64,000 nt of DNA from Marsupella aquatica. Its lineage: Eukaryota > Marchantiophyta. A program made the translations under genes and the position numbers. The stretch lies in contig OZ316896.1 in NCBI GenBank assembly GCA_973895155.1, positions 8,618,001 to 8,682,000 of the forward strand, in the 5' to 3' direction. Shown piece by piece: positions 1 to 13,400 of the stretch. The notes under the pieces are model-generated. The model worked only from the letters and a program-made list of their open reading frames with translations. It ran no database searches and had not been told where the DNA came from. Within the stretch, counting starts at the first letter, position 1, and every line of letters starts with the position of its first letter.

Positions 1-3000
1 GATGGCAGCTATTCGACCCTCCCTGCGTCTCCACATAGTGGACAAAGTAGTGTTGAAAAGCAGTCCAGAAGATGCTGTGTTCGCTTCAGGAGATTGCGTG
101 TTCGTGGTCGTCAAAAAACAGTCATAATTGTATGTACAGTATTCTACTTCTCACAATATCGATTTGAGCTTCACCCCATAGGACTTGGCATCGGTGAAAA
201 ATTCTAGCAAGACTGTTTCTTTTCAGATTGACCACAGCAATACAAGATGAGAACCTCAACACTGTTTTGATAATTTCCTTGTGACTCTAGTTTTTCATGA
301 TCACTATGCAACAGAATAAAACTGCTCCACGTTCTAGGCGTTATGAATGGAGATTATGTAGTCTCTGTGTCCCTAACAAAAAAATATTTTAGTTTTGAAT
401 ACTACACATTATATCAACCATCTATTTTGGTATGCCGGAGTTTGGCTCAAGAATTGAAAGACTGTAAGACTGACTTATCATTCTGTAATAGTCGAATAGC
501 ATATCACACTACTGAATGAAATTTGAAGGAGTTGTTCGATCGTTTAGTTGCAATCTGAAGGTGCTGGTTTTATGCAGGCTGTGCTGTTGATGTGTGCTTT
601 GACGGTGGCATTTGCAGTCCTCATTTGGTATGGAAAGGGTGACAATCCCGTAGACTCTCAAACTATTGCTGAGGTAGGTCTGACTAGCTGTACCTGCTTT
701 ATGTGTTTCACCAGAAGGTTTTTAGACGGTCTAAATTCTTCTACTCTACAAGTGAACGTCTTTTCTTGTTCCAGCAAAACTGGGCGATGACTGTTAGCGG
801 CTAGGCCTTGAAATTTAATCGAGCGCCTTGAAACTTAATCGAGCGGAGTGCGCTACAGACAACTTGTCAGCTTTTGAGAGCTCATTTTCTCCTCGAATGT
901 TCTCTCCGTGCAGGCCTATTCTTACTTTTATGCAGTTATTACATTTCTATCGGGAGGAGGGCTTGCAGCATATGGTGAGTTGACCGTGTTACATTAGAAC
1001 AAGTATTACTTTATCTAGAATTTTGCGTTAGAAATCCTATGCACATATCTTATTCGTTGTTCTTACCGTCGTCGTTACCGTGAAAAGGCGCTGGTGTTCA
1101 ATGAATTTAAAATTCATCTCGCTTAAAGCTACCCTGCACTCTTATATAGGGCTTATACCTTAATGCAAAGGTCGATCGTGAGGGCATGAGAGAATAATTC
1201 CTCTTGTGCATTTTCTTGTTCATGGTCTGTGAGAATAGTCACTACTTACCATTTGCAAGTGGCTGGAAGTCCTACCTCGTCATTTCTAATCCCTTTTGCT
1301 CCTGCTTGTGTTTAGGGCTTGTTCTTTACATGAAAATGTGCAGGTTGAGGTCAGGGAAGGCATCTGATGACATTAGGAAGGTGAGCTCCTTTTCAGACTT
1401 GATGGGGTTCGTGCGTTTAATCACAACTTGATTAGACTTGCAGCAAGTGATGATCGAATTCAACAATGAAATAAATATTATTCTCGGAAGTCGAACATCA
1501 TGCGAGGATATATGTTAAGAGGGTCTATGTCAATGATATGTGCAACTATTACTTGCAAAGTCTTACAATTTATCATTTTATGTCTGAAAGGTCGCAGGTT
1601 TGGCAGTTGTATCTGTCGTGTGCTTCACTGTACGAGCATCAGTCATCATTTTCAGTGATATTCATGTGAGCTTCACTCCTTCACTCCTTCCATCTTTGAA
1701 TGCCCGAAGTGTCCTCGATCTGATTCTTACGTGCTACGAAATTTTGACGCTCAAGTGTCTATTTTCCCAAGCAGGTACTAGACATATGGAGTGGGCAACA
1801 GGAGTTTCCTATCACCTTAATCTTGCTCTATTACCTCGTCGGTAAGAACTCTGTCCTTCATTCTTTGTAGATGAAACCTTCCTTTATTTAGTTGTCTGTT
1901 TTGAAGTCACCAGTATGCACCATCTCGAAGATGGGCCGACTTTAGTAAAGGATGATTAGATGATTATCTAAGTCCAATAGGATAAGGTTCCTCGAAAGCT
2001 CACTGAGAATGGCAGGTGGAATGTGTGCAAGGATGACAAGATATTCATAAATAACATGTTCCCCAATCTTGCACGAGACTCCCAGCCTAATGTAATCCAA
2101 AGGTATTTGGGCTGTAAAAGCTTTTGAATTCATCAAATTAGCAAGTCTCCCTTCAGGCAGCAGGTCTGTGCTCTTGAGAATTCTCTGGCATGCTGTGGAA
2201 TTCCTGACGAAAGCCATTTCATTGCATAGATGGCCCGGACAGGGAAAGTAGACTGTAGATTTGGAAGGTTAAAATGCAGGAGAGTCTCGAAATGATGTCC
2301 GTAGGAAGGCCCTCCTGTTTTCTCATAAGTGATGGGCAAGTATTGGCTTCTGTGACTGATGACTGGATACTTAGTTACAAGACACTTACACATGCTTAGC
2401 TGGAGAGTTATGTCTTTGATCAGAGACCCATCCGAAATGTCAATTAGCAACTGGATTTGGACAATGGATTTAAACTGAAATAATTGACAACTATGAATAC
2501 GGGAGCAGCTATTGATCAGGCTAACATGGCAGGATCTGAATTAGGGCAATCTATTCATTTTGTCGCCTCTGGTTTCCATTAGTTGGAACTAAAATCTTCT
2601 GTCAAGCGGAAGACCGTCATGTTCAAATCTTCTGTCAAGCCTCCTTAGAAACGGAAATTTCCAGGATCTGCGTATTCTCGATTTGTTTTTGGCAGTGACT
2701 CCGCTCGTCCTTTCAATCCATTTTTCTCTACTTCTTAGACCCTCGTCATTGCCCAACCGGATATTTTTTGGAAATGAGCAGCCTCAGATGTGGTTGCCTA
2801 CTGCTTTTACTGTTTCATCCATTCTGTGTCCTTTACATTCCTGCCAGTGGGCCTCCACTGCAAGATTACAGACAGGATTGCAGATTTTTATTGCTCTCTA
2901 GTCTGAGTTTTGTAAGTAAAGAGATATAGGCTTCTTCCAGATGCAATCCTGATTCTGCTGTGTGGAATTTGCAGGGGAATCTTTTCCTTCTGTCGTGGTA

Positions 3001-3448
3001 TTGTGGGTAATGAGGGAAATACCTCGCCGGCCCAGTTTTAAGGGTGTTGTTGATCACGGAGCAAATGGGGTGATCGTTCGAACACGATCACAAGCTGAAG
3101 CTGAACAAGCTCTACTAACACAGCAGGCGATTCTGGATCAATGGATCATTCCAGCAATTGAGGCCCAGGCTCCTCTTTCATATTCTAGATCTTACAAGTC
3201 CACACCATCCACGCCTCCTCAGGTACCAGACTTTAAGATACGCAACCTTCAATGTAGAGATATGTCTTGTTGATGTTCATGGCCGCTCGATGGTTTTTTT
3301 GGTTTACAGTGGCCTTACCTTCAGAGTCAACGGTAGGGGATGGGCTCAAAGTTTAGCTTGAAGTGGTTTCTCTTTGTTATTGAGATGGATTATATAAGCG
3401 GTTACATTTCTCTTCTTGCTGCAGATGGGCAGAGACAGTCCTATGTGA
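1..3448 (+). CDS. TOM1/THH1-family seven-helix membrane protein, 3' part
   Basis: The 5' end lies outside the window. Exons read 1-129, 578-673, 914-974, 1316-1380, 1591-1665, 1775-1841, 2975-3222 and 3425-3448. Every junction has GT/AG, the phases agree, and the sum is 765 nt, giving 254 residues and a TGA. The product has four hydrophobic helices visible here (from KTVIIAVLLM, AYSYFYAVITFL, VAGLAVVSVVCF and LILLYYLVGESFP), with a basic loop between the second and third. The stretch ending VVVLWVMREIP matches the conserved last helix and Leu/Ile-Pro end of the THH1/TOM1/TOM3 (DUF1084) family, whose Arabidopsis members are tonoplast host factors for tobamovirus replication. The C-terminal 80 residues are hydrophilic with a Ser/Thr/Pro tail. 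The intron 1842-2974 is long (1.1 kb) compared with its neighbours. Family assignment is by recollected motif similarity. The last short exon (MGRDSPM) is the least certain; without that splice the frame would stop at 3273. Confidence 0.8.
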
Positions 3449-6400
3449 TCTATTGTTTTCCAGGACAGGGACTATTGAGTATCCAGAATTAACATGGTGC
3501 ATCCGATTCACTGGAGCATATCTAGTTAAGCTCGAAATCTATGCCTTAATGAAAAGTGTGAAATTTCCTACCTAATGCTTTCTGAATTCCTTCAGTAATT
3601 GCAGGTTCCTAGTAGAATTTCTGAAGGATATGGTTGTACAGGAACTCTTCTCAAGGGTTGAAGAAGATTTCAGGGCTAGACTGCAGGGACCAGCAGAACT
3701 GATACAGTGCAATTGCACGTGACTCTGCACAACAAGACAAGGTTTAGATCAGTTCTGTTGTGTCAAGAATGGATGCAAGATTTAGTGAATACTTGTGTGA
3801 TATATTGAAGCCATCATCGCTTTCGAACAGCTTGTAAATGTCACTTGTTCCTTGTAAAGGTCTAGTTTGCAGCCAAAGATCTGAAACGAGGTATTCAAAG
3901 CTCCTAATGGAACTACAAGCGGTGGTTTTCATGATCGAACGAATAAACTCGTTGCAAGCGCAGGGTATGAACTTCTGAGGGGTTTTCCTTGGTGAGGCCC
4001 CTCTTAGCCGAAGTGTCTCAGAAATCCCGTTATTTTTCGTCTTGTCAAAGTAGGCTCCAGGAAAATACCACGCCGCACCGTAGAAACCCTTCTTTGATCA
4101 AGCAAATCATGTAAACTCTAGCCAATCCCTTTTCTATGTTCTGAGGTCATTAACGTTTCTCTACCGACAAAGATCGATCCAGAACGGAGTCGTGAGAATC
4201 GAGTAACTCACAAAATCCTTATTGTCTAGACCTGAGCAACAATCTCTCCGTGGTGGAAAACAGTTTAGCTTCTACCGCTGGAAATTGCTATGATACGTGA
4301 TACCGTATGCAGGGAGTGGAGAGATTCCTTCAAGCCGGTATATGTCAGCTCGTTCGTGTGCACGGTTTTCATTTGCCCTATAAATTAACAGTGGGGGCAC
4401 AATACCTAGATCTTTAGCAGTTGCTAAGCTCCTGTGTCCCTGGGCATCGGGATCTTCATAGTAATAAAGGAATCGCTATTTCATTATACTAATCTTGAAG
4501 CCACTTAAAATCTATTTAAGTGGAGTTCGCTAACTTTTGGAAAGATTGATTCCGCCTGATGTCATGATCGACGTACAAACCATGCTTGAGCCAAAAGTTT
4601 ATTTTGTGTAGTCCCCACGGGTATTGGTTAAGCTCATGTCTCTCAAGAGGTTTTTCCCTTTATCACAATAAATGCTCAGTGATGTAGTCGAATCCTGCAA
4701 TATGGTTCCTTGCCACTATCGGTTCGGCCAAACTCTTTGAAGGCCACGAGTAACTGGGATTCGCTGACATACTTAATTCTTCAAACCGTCGGCAGCAGCC
4801 ACATTTCTCCTTGAGCGTGCTGAAGCTCGAATTGCAAGAGTTTCTGAATCTTGCCACTAGCTAGTAGAGTACCCCAGGGTAGGATTGTTAAATATTCAAT
4901 ACATGTAGTTTTAGATGATTCTCCTGCAATTGTGTAGAGGCCCCAACGAACCAGCGTGGTAGGAATTAATGCCGGTCAAACCATCTCATATTTTTAGCTT
5001 AGACCTATAAACTGTAGATACATACACGGAGTCTAAGGTCACAGGGGAGTCTAAGGTCACAGTGAGTACATAAGGTCACAGAACGGGAAGACAAGATGGA
5101 GAACGCCGGTCACGTCTAAATTTCTCATTATAAGGTATTGAAATAAACCGATAAAAGTGCTTGATATTGAACGGTGAAAACATGACGATTCACGCGACTT
5201 ACAGGTAGTGTTATGGCAATTGAAATGAGACTGCAAAATTTTTCACCATTCATAATCCCTACCTTCGATTGGAACTGAAAGCGAGACAGAAACTTCCAAG
5301 CACTACCGGGACCTAGCTCGATCCTGACTAGAAGTGAATTAATATAAATGGGTCCACGAGAGCACATCATAAGTCATTTGAAGATACTTTTCTACACAAA
5401 ATTTCCCCAAACTGTTTGCCTCATTTTTTGCACATCGAGATGCACTTCTGTGAATTCGAACCCGCCTTAAAGCACGTGGGTGACCTCACATTGAATGTGA
5501 TGCACTAACAATGGAAATGTCTGATGTTTAGCACACCTCCTTGAACTCTCTCGTGAGCTGGAGTCGCTTGTGTTTGAGAACTGTGTTGTGAAATGAGGAT
5601 TCCTGTCAGAACTTATGCGCGAAGAAATTAAAATCAGTCTCCAAATAAGCGAACTTCCTTGATGGGAGATCAATCTGAACAAACAGTTTACATTATTCGT
5701 TTCACTTAATAAATTAGCATAAATCGCTCTAATCCCCATTTCAGGACACCTTTCCTCATATAGTAATAGATTGAACAGGACCTAAAATCGATTCCTTCCA
5801 AAAGTGCTGGACGCTCTTATAACGTGTATCAGACGAATTGTAAGTAGTGACACAAATTTCAGAAAACCTGTGCTGAGCCTGTAGAGCCCTAGCAAAACTG
5901 GAAAGTTTCTGCAACTGGACCCCTGGACCATTAACAAATTTCCGTAATCTATAGTATAACCGAGTGGCTCACGGGTGCCTTCCTATCTCTTTTCAACTTT
6001 CTGGAAGTCTTCATCGAATTTGCTTTTCCTTCCCAACGCAAATCGATGGTCCAAGTCTATTTCAAGTACAATTCTTTATCGTAATTAGTATCAACAAAAT
6101 TCGTATCACACATCCTAGTTATATGAATATTTATTTTCCTGCAAGGGACACCAGTTACTGTCACCCCAGTTTTAAATTAAAAAAAAACCTGAAATTTTAC
6201 GTAACACGCTGTCTAGACAAGTGCACCCTGAAAGTTTTGGTGTGGTTGATATACATACATTCTACACCTGATTTTCCATTGAAGTAAATATATTAAGGTT
6301 TCGCGTATGTTCGAGTTAAATAGGATAATCCCGAAAGAGAGGTTCCATCCCAAGAAAAATTTCAAAGTATTTGGGACAACGGAGCTCCTCCTCCCCCAAT

Positions 6401-9400
6401 CTGTCATATTCGTGTTTGCCAATCCATATATTGAGATGTTTCCGCAGCCTTAAGCTCCCCGAGGAACATGGCAGTCAGTGTATTAAATTGACCGGAGATT
6501 GTCATGTTGTAAAGGATGAAACTTCCAAAGAATTTTCTGGAGGTGTTCCAAACGATAACACCAGACTATTTCAAAATGTCGCAGCAACCGAAGCTCTCGA
6601 ACATGTAGTGATCAGCTATTCTCAGATCCATGCTGCTTGAAATTTTACAGGCTTAGCTATCCGTCAAAACTCAGATACTTCAGTACCTTAAGTTGCCCGA
6701 CAGTATCTACTGAACGTCCCAAATGTCTCACTCTCACAGTATCCAAGTGTCGCAATGGTGGATGTGGCTCAGAAAATGATCGTCAGCGTGGAATCCCAAC
6801 CTTTTGCGTTATTAATTGGTAATAGGAAATGATTACAAGTAGTATTGGAAGTTACTCACTGAGGTCACTGAGTTGTGGATTTATAGTATTGAAGCCCTTA
6901 TTGTTTGAAGGATTTCGGGACCCTCGCCAAAGGGACTCAGCAAGGCCGCTGAAGGGATATATGTGCTTGGCAAGGATGCTGAGCTCAGCTAATATCAGTG
7001 ATTGATTACTGAAATGGTTAACAACCTTAGACAATTGCAGCTGCAGAATGCAACAAAATGGGTTTAGTTACATAATTTACATATGGAAACCAAGTTGGGG
7101 AAAACTGTTTTGGTATTTATTGGTCACTAGCCTGATGCCAGTCCATTGCACAGAAGATGTCAAGATGAGGCAAACATGTTAGGCCATGACAGGAAATGCA
7201 GAGGAGGTAAGGGAATGCAAAGAGAAAAAAGAAATGTAAGTGAGCCAAAGAAATTGCAGGGTCCAAGCATGGTTCTGCTGCACTACGTACATGGCAGTTT
7301 CCCTTCTTTTTTTTCTTCCATTTTCCCTCCCTTTCTCTCTTTTTGCTCTCACTCCCACCCTTTTCTTGGCTCCAACATGATTTGGAAAAGAGAAAAAATG
7401 GAGGACAAGAGAATTCTACTTCAAAAAGCAAAATAATAGCAAAAGCCAAATAGCTCTTATACAAATTTACATCTTATGTAGGGGCTCCCTGCAATAAAAC
7501 ATTCTATGTAAATTACTCATGCATTAGGTGTTGTCATAAAAATAGTGTATGTAATGTACTTTGTACTGGCATTAGGTATTGTCAGTCCAGTATTGTAAAA
7601 GCAAATATATCCCTTAGTTACTATTTGAGTCAATCCAAGGTTTTAAACTGCTGGAATGCATCAAATGGTAATGTTATGTTCCCTCCTAAAACGTTTGTAA
7701 CACACTCTACTAAAACATTTAGGCACGATAAGCTAGTATAGTGTTTGATAAAGTAAGAAGAATGGCACAAAAGTTTAAACGTGAGGCTTATAAATTGTGG
7801 CCGAAGAGTTTGTAGAGTATAGATTACAAATTGTGGCCCAAGAGTTCGTAGAGTACTAGAGATAATTATGCAAATTCCAGCAATGACAGGTGTTCCTTGG
7901 GGGACAGCTGCTAAGAGCAGTTTGGCAGGTGAGAGGATGACAGGTGTTTCTTTGGGGCAGATGTTTAGAGGGGAGATTACTTGAGGGTCATTTTCCTTCG
8001 GTATGCTTTGAAAGAATTCTGGTCATCAGCTTGGAATGGCAGTGTTCTCTTCAATGTTCAGGATCTAGCGAAAGGCTTTAGGGCTGTTTTGCATGTAGCT
8101 GACCCCCAGATTTTTGACCCTTAAAACTCCCTAAGAAAAAAGGGACTTGCTGATGATCACAGAATCTAATGGTCCTCCTACACATCCACTCACACTTGAG
8201 GTAACCGCGCATTCCATCATCTGAATGTTTTGATTTTATTGTTTCTCAAAGGTTGGGACTGCGAGGGCCATAAGTTTCTTGCCTTTGCCCTTAGATCTCC
8301 ATGACAACTGCTATCAGGCCTACCTCAGGAGGGAGTTTAGGCATGGAATTCTCTCTCTCATAATCATGATCATTCAGTTAACTTGAGGATTGCAAAAGAA
8401 AGGCATGTTGTGGTTATTGCCATTGTCTGTATGTCACCCTACCCGTACCAATATTGTCTTTAGCCATAACTTGTAACTATATATGTTGCAGTAGTGGAGA
8501 ACCCCCAAGGAACCCCCCTTTGAGTAAATCCCCTAAGGATATTTCAGGTGAGGATCATTTGTCATTGTGACCATGCTGCCATTGTGGCCATGTTGTTGTT
8601 GGTGTGACTATACAGACCGTGCATGGCAGGCACAAAAATGTGGAGGTGAGACAAAGAACTGCAGGTGATGATTCTTGTTGAATGTGACCATCATTGGTGC
8701 ACATCATTATGTGGCTGTGTGTTGCACAAAAATGCCAATGAGATTTGAGAGGGAAAAAAATTGCAGGTGAGACAAACAAATGTTGTCATGCCTACTATGT
8801 CATCTGTGCAATCATGTTTGTGAGTGCAAAAGTCTAGTCATTCCGATAGTGTGGTCTTTGTTGCAAAAATGTCATCATTTTGGTCACTCAGTGTTGCTGT
8901 TGTGAAAATGTTCTGGTTGGGGAGGGCCATGGGTGCAGGGACAAGTGACCCCAACCATGGACTCCAAACACAGCCCAGTGACAAGAGGGAGAGTTGTTTA
9001 GTTGATTAATTTATCTTTTGTTTTGGATATATAGTTAATACTTTCTAATTTTTTTATTTCTGTTAAAGTTTATCAATCATTTTTTGTATTTTTGATATTT
9101 TTCAAATGGCAAGGAGCCACCAGGCAGCTTGGGCAGCAAGTGAGGAGGGGTAAATGGATGAATGTGACAGTGCCAAAAAATGTGTTTTTGGGTAGAAAGA
9201 TAGGATTTGTGCCCACCTCTCTTCCATTTTGTAAAAAGATCATGTCTCCATCTTTGGAGGGATTGCATATTAGAGTGGTTAAATGATGCTCCACACAAGT
9301 TGAGGGAACATCAGTGCCCGGTATACAAGTGTCCCAAGTGTGATGGTCTGGTTCAAAGATTTGGATGGTACTGGACAAGTGGGAGAAGTATTTGGGTAAA

Positions 9401-10419
9401 GGAGACTTATGGTTTTAGTATCTCAAGTCCTTATTGGTTGGTTCAAGGGTTTGGATAGTATCAAACACATGGTAAAGTTTTGGGAATCAATGCCTATTGA
9501 ACACTTGAAAACTTTTGGGGATATTCCAGAATTTTCAACTGGACCACCTTGTTCGTGCCATTGGCAGGAGAGTAGCTAATTAGCATAAATAGAGTGGCTT
9601 GGATGTGAAGCCAGACATAGTTCAACAATTGACACACTGTCACTGGTCTCAGCAACCCACACTCATCCAACCATAAAAAAAATAAAAATAGAAAATATGC
9701 TCATCTAACTTTATGATCCCAATTATCTGGTTAAGATAGAAGAATCCTGGCCCTTATCTTTCGTCTAATAAACCCATCATTCCTTGTCTAGCCACACTGT
9801 CTCATGCCAGTTATATTGCTCAAATAGAAGAATCTCGTAGCCTTTATATCGGCCTGGTAAACCAATGCTAGACACCCATAGATATCGTTCCACTAATCCA
9901 GAGCCACAACCGATGCTTGTAACTCGTCCAACTACAGTACTTCTTTCCATTCCAAATAGATGTTAAAATAGAAGACTGTTAATAGTTGACAGTGGTCCCA
10001 TAAACCCACGCTTCAAAGCCCTGTTGCCAAGTTAATCGGAGCCCCTTTCTACGAGTCCTTCCGCCATTGGAGAGAGGTTTGAAGGTATGGGGATATATAC
10101 TGTCAGTGTTCGCTCAGATAAGATCAACAAAGTACATGTCCCCATTAGGTGGTTGGGCAGGTGCGTGGAGTGTGTACTGGGTACCACCTTGGACTGCGAG
10201 TATTAAAGGCAGAATCGAGGAGTAGTACTGTCACATTTACATTGTGCTTGCGTCTTGGAATTCGTGGGAGGTCTCCATGGATCATGACACTGAACATTTT
10301 CTTAGCGAAGTGTGCACTGCGAAGTGATTGCTTCGTGGGAAAGGAGAGGAGGAACACCTTTTACTTTGTAACTCGTGGGAGCTATCAGAATTGTCTGTCC
10401 GTGTGAGAAAAGCGAGAGG
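3449..10419. other. Intergenic stretch without a recognised gene
   Basis: I see no exon chain here that keeps frame across good splice sites. Small local repeats occur: the motif taaggtcaca three times at 5034-5080 (two of these within a longer ggagtctaaggtcaca unit), and a 36-bp tandem pair at 7792-7863. A TATA-like ggatatatact near 10090 could belong to the xylose isomerase promoter but lies 330 bp before its ATG. Confidence 0.5.
7792..7863. repeat. 36-bp tandem duplication
   Basis: Two adjacent copies start with aaattgtggcc at 7792 and 7828 and differ at a few positions, for example gaagagtttgtagag versus caagagttcgtagag. No coding role is seen. Confidence 0.7.
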
Positions 10420-13400
10420 ATGGCGATCTCGAAAGGACTGGTGGCAGTGGTGGCAATTGTTACAATTTGCTGCACCTGTGCCTCCGCCAAGAAGGTCAGT
10501 ACTGTTATTGCCCGCCGGCCCCACGATCATGATGTTGAGGAGTGAATTCTTGTCAGAGGGGAGAATTTTGGAGCTGCTAAATTGGACAAAATGTGGATGG
10601 AGCTGCTGCGAGTGTTTTAGTTTTCGAACGGGCGAAGCTAATTCTACTTTGGAACGATGTATTCGCAAATTTTCGGCAGGATTGTTGAATTGAAATTTCT
10701 GATAGCTTGCACGAAGGGATAGCAACTCAGTTGGAATTGGTTTGGGTTTGATTCCCCACTGGGTCCTTACTTCGCTTCTCGCAGGCCGAGGGATTAATTG
10801 CTGATCAGACGTGTGGGAAGGATTTGGTGGCCGACGGTTCTGAGAGATGGGCTGGGGAGTTCTTTCCCAATATTTCCGTTATCAAATACGAGGTGGGCTT
10901 GCTAGAAACCTGGAATTTTTGGACATCTTACTGCACTGCTCTGTATGACATAATTCTCCACTGACTCAAATGCTTTCTCCATGCCAGGGTGCTTCAAGCC
11001 GAAACCCCCTGGCGTTCCGATACTACAATGCCGATGAAGTGGTTCTCGGGAAGAAGATGAAGGTAACAAACAGAATTGAAAACCGTTCCTCGCAACCATG
11101 TGAGTTTGACGTTTCAGCTGTGAAACTTATTGACCACTGGGAATCGAGTTAAGGGAGGAACTGTAAGCTGTCGTGAACCTTAATTTGGTGTTGGGCTTCC
11201 TTTTTTCCAGGATTGGATAAGGTTTAGTGTTGCCTTTTGGCATTCATTCAGAAGTGATGGTGGCGATCCTTTCGGCTCTCCAACCAGGGTGTGGCCTTGG
11301 GAAGATGGGACCGACTCTGTTGAGATGGCGAAAACACGCAGTAAGAACGCCAGGCTGACTCTCTTTTCTTTAAAACGTTCGTCTAAAGCGCTAGCTTCTG
11401 GTCAGTTTTTGGGTACATAACATAGCCCAATTTCCATGCGACCGAGTCCGTTGAGATGGCCAAAGGCACGCAGTGACAACGCCAGGCTGACTCATTTTTC
11501 TTTAAAATCCATACTCCTGTAAGCGGTTCTCAGCTGATCACTTTTGTGTCCATAGCATAGCCCAATTTATCGGAGATTTTCTTTGGAATCCGGCGTTTGA
11601 ATGCAGTGCGGGCCAACTTTGAGTTCATTCAGAAGCTTGGAGTGGACTGGTGGTGTTTCCACGATCGTGATATCGCACCTGAAGGAGCTACCTTAGAGGT
11701 AGAGCACTGATTCCTTTGATTTCTTCCAACCTACGGTGTATCGCAATTTGAGCACAAATTATTTGTACTTCGGCAAATCCTGAAGTGCTATCTCGGTTCA
11801 GATTTTGAGCTGGTGGCGTTTATGTTTTGAATGCTAACAATTTTAGTACCCAACGCTGCCCACTGTAGGAAAGCAATGCCAATCTCGATGAAGTCGCTGC
11901 TTTGGCCAAGAAACTCCAGGTATGTTACCAAGTTGGTGCTAGGAAAGTATTCGTCGTCTCTCTGCACCTTCACTACCAATTGCTTGCGTGCAGATGTTGA
12001 CCCACATCAGGAAAATCAAAAGATGCCACCAATCTAATCCGTAGCATTCATGAATATGGTGTGGGAAATGAACAGGAAGGCACAAACATTCGTCCGCTGT
12101 GGGGAACGGCACAGCTCTTCAAGCATCCTCGCTATATGCATGGAGCTGCCACTAGGTAGGTGCATCCACAATATATAATTTCTCCATGAATTTCCTTGAC
12201 CATTCACACGGACGTGTACTAGAGTTGAACGGTATTTATGTTTCACTAACGTTTTCCTCCTGATTCGCAGCCCCGATGTCAGAGTGTTTGCATACGCGGC
12301 TGCACAAGTTAAGAAGGCTGTTGAGGTACATTTACACCTCGCACAGGTCTTGTAAAGGAAAGCTTAGCTTGGATGGTGATTTATGAATACAGACGTGTCG
12401 CTTGTATAGACGCTGAGCTGCTTGTATTAGGCTTCTTTTCTTCTTTCGAAAGCAATCTTTATTTGTCAATAAAAATTCTAATACGCCACGGAAGAGGTAT
12501 TATTAGGCTTTGTCATGCCAGGATCTTTAACTTAGGAGTTGATTACGAGATGATTGGATCTCAGGTGACCCATTACCTTGGAGGAGAGAACTATGTTTTC
12601 TGGGGCGGCCGGGAGGGCTATCAGAGCCTGCTCAACACTGATTTGAAGAAAGAACTTGATCACTTGGTAGGATTTGGTTTCGCTAGATGCACTGATATTT
12701 TTGTATCGCTTATACTCCAGAGGAACTCGTTGCAAAGCCTTGGTATATAGACATCGATACTGACAGTTGACGAGTATTCCCCCAGGCCGTATTTCTCAAA
12801 GGGGCTGTGGACTACAAGAAAAAGATTGGCTTCGAAGGAACTTTTCTGATTGAACCAAAGCCCCAAGAGCCCACGAAGCATCAGTAAGTGTTCGTTCCTG
12901 CCTTGCTCGGCCTCGCTCTCTTGACAGTGTCCATCTGATGTCGAAGGAAAGGATAAGACAGTTGCAGTTAATGTCAGTCTGATGTTTGAGGCAGAAAGCA
13001 GAGAGTGGAAAAGTTGAGATTCTGATGGGAGAAGAGGTTGTTGTCCTTCTTGTCTGCAGGTATGACTGGGACGCTGCAACCTCGATCAGTTTTCTTCAGA
13101 AGTATGGTCTTTTGGGTACGTGCCATCAAATAAATTGATCACCTGAAAGACATTCAGTGCTTCGACATATTTGGTGATGGGATGCGATCTTTGAACTTCG
13201 TCAATATGCTTTCTTGGATCTTCTCTTTACTTATCAGTGCTTGATTACTTCCAGACGATTTCAAACTCAATATCGAGTGCAACCATGCAACGCTTGCTGG
13301 GCACAGGTTTGAATGCTGTGGCCTTTTCTGCAGAGCTCCTCATGAATTTATGTATCAAATCATACAAACAAAGAACGCACTCTATTGCTGCTGAGTGAGT

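Noticed and set aside
10282-10725. 147-codon minus-strand frame at the start of the xylose isomerase gene
   Set aside because: It overlaps the first exon and intron of the isomerase in antisense and has no recognisable domain.
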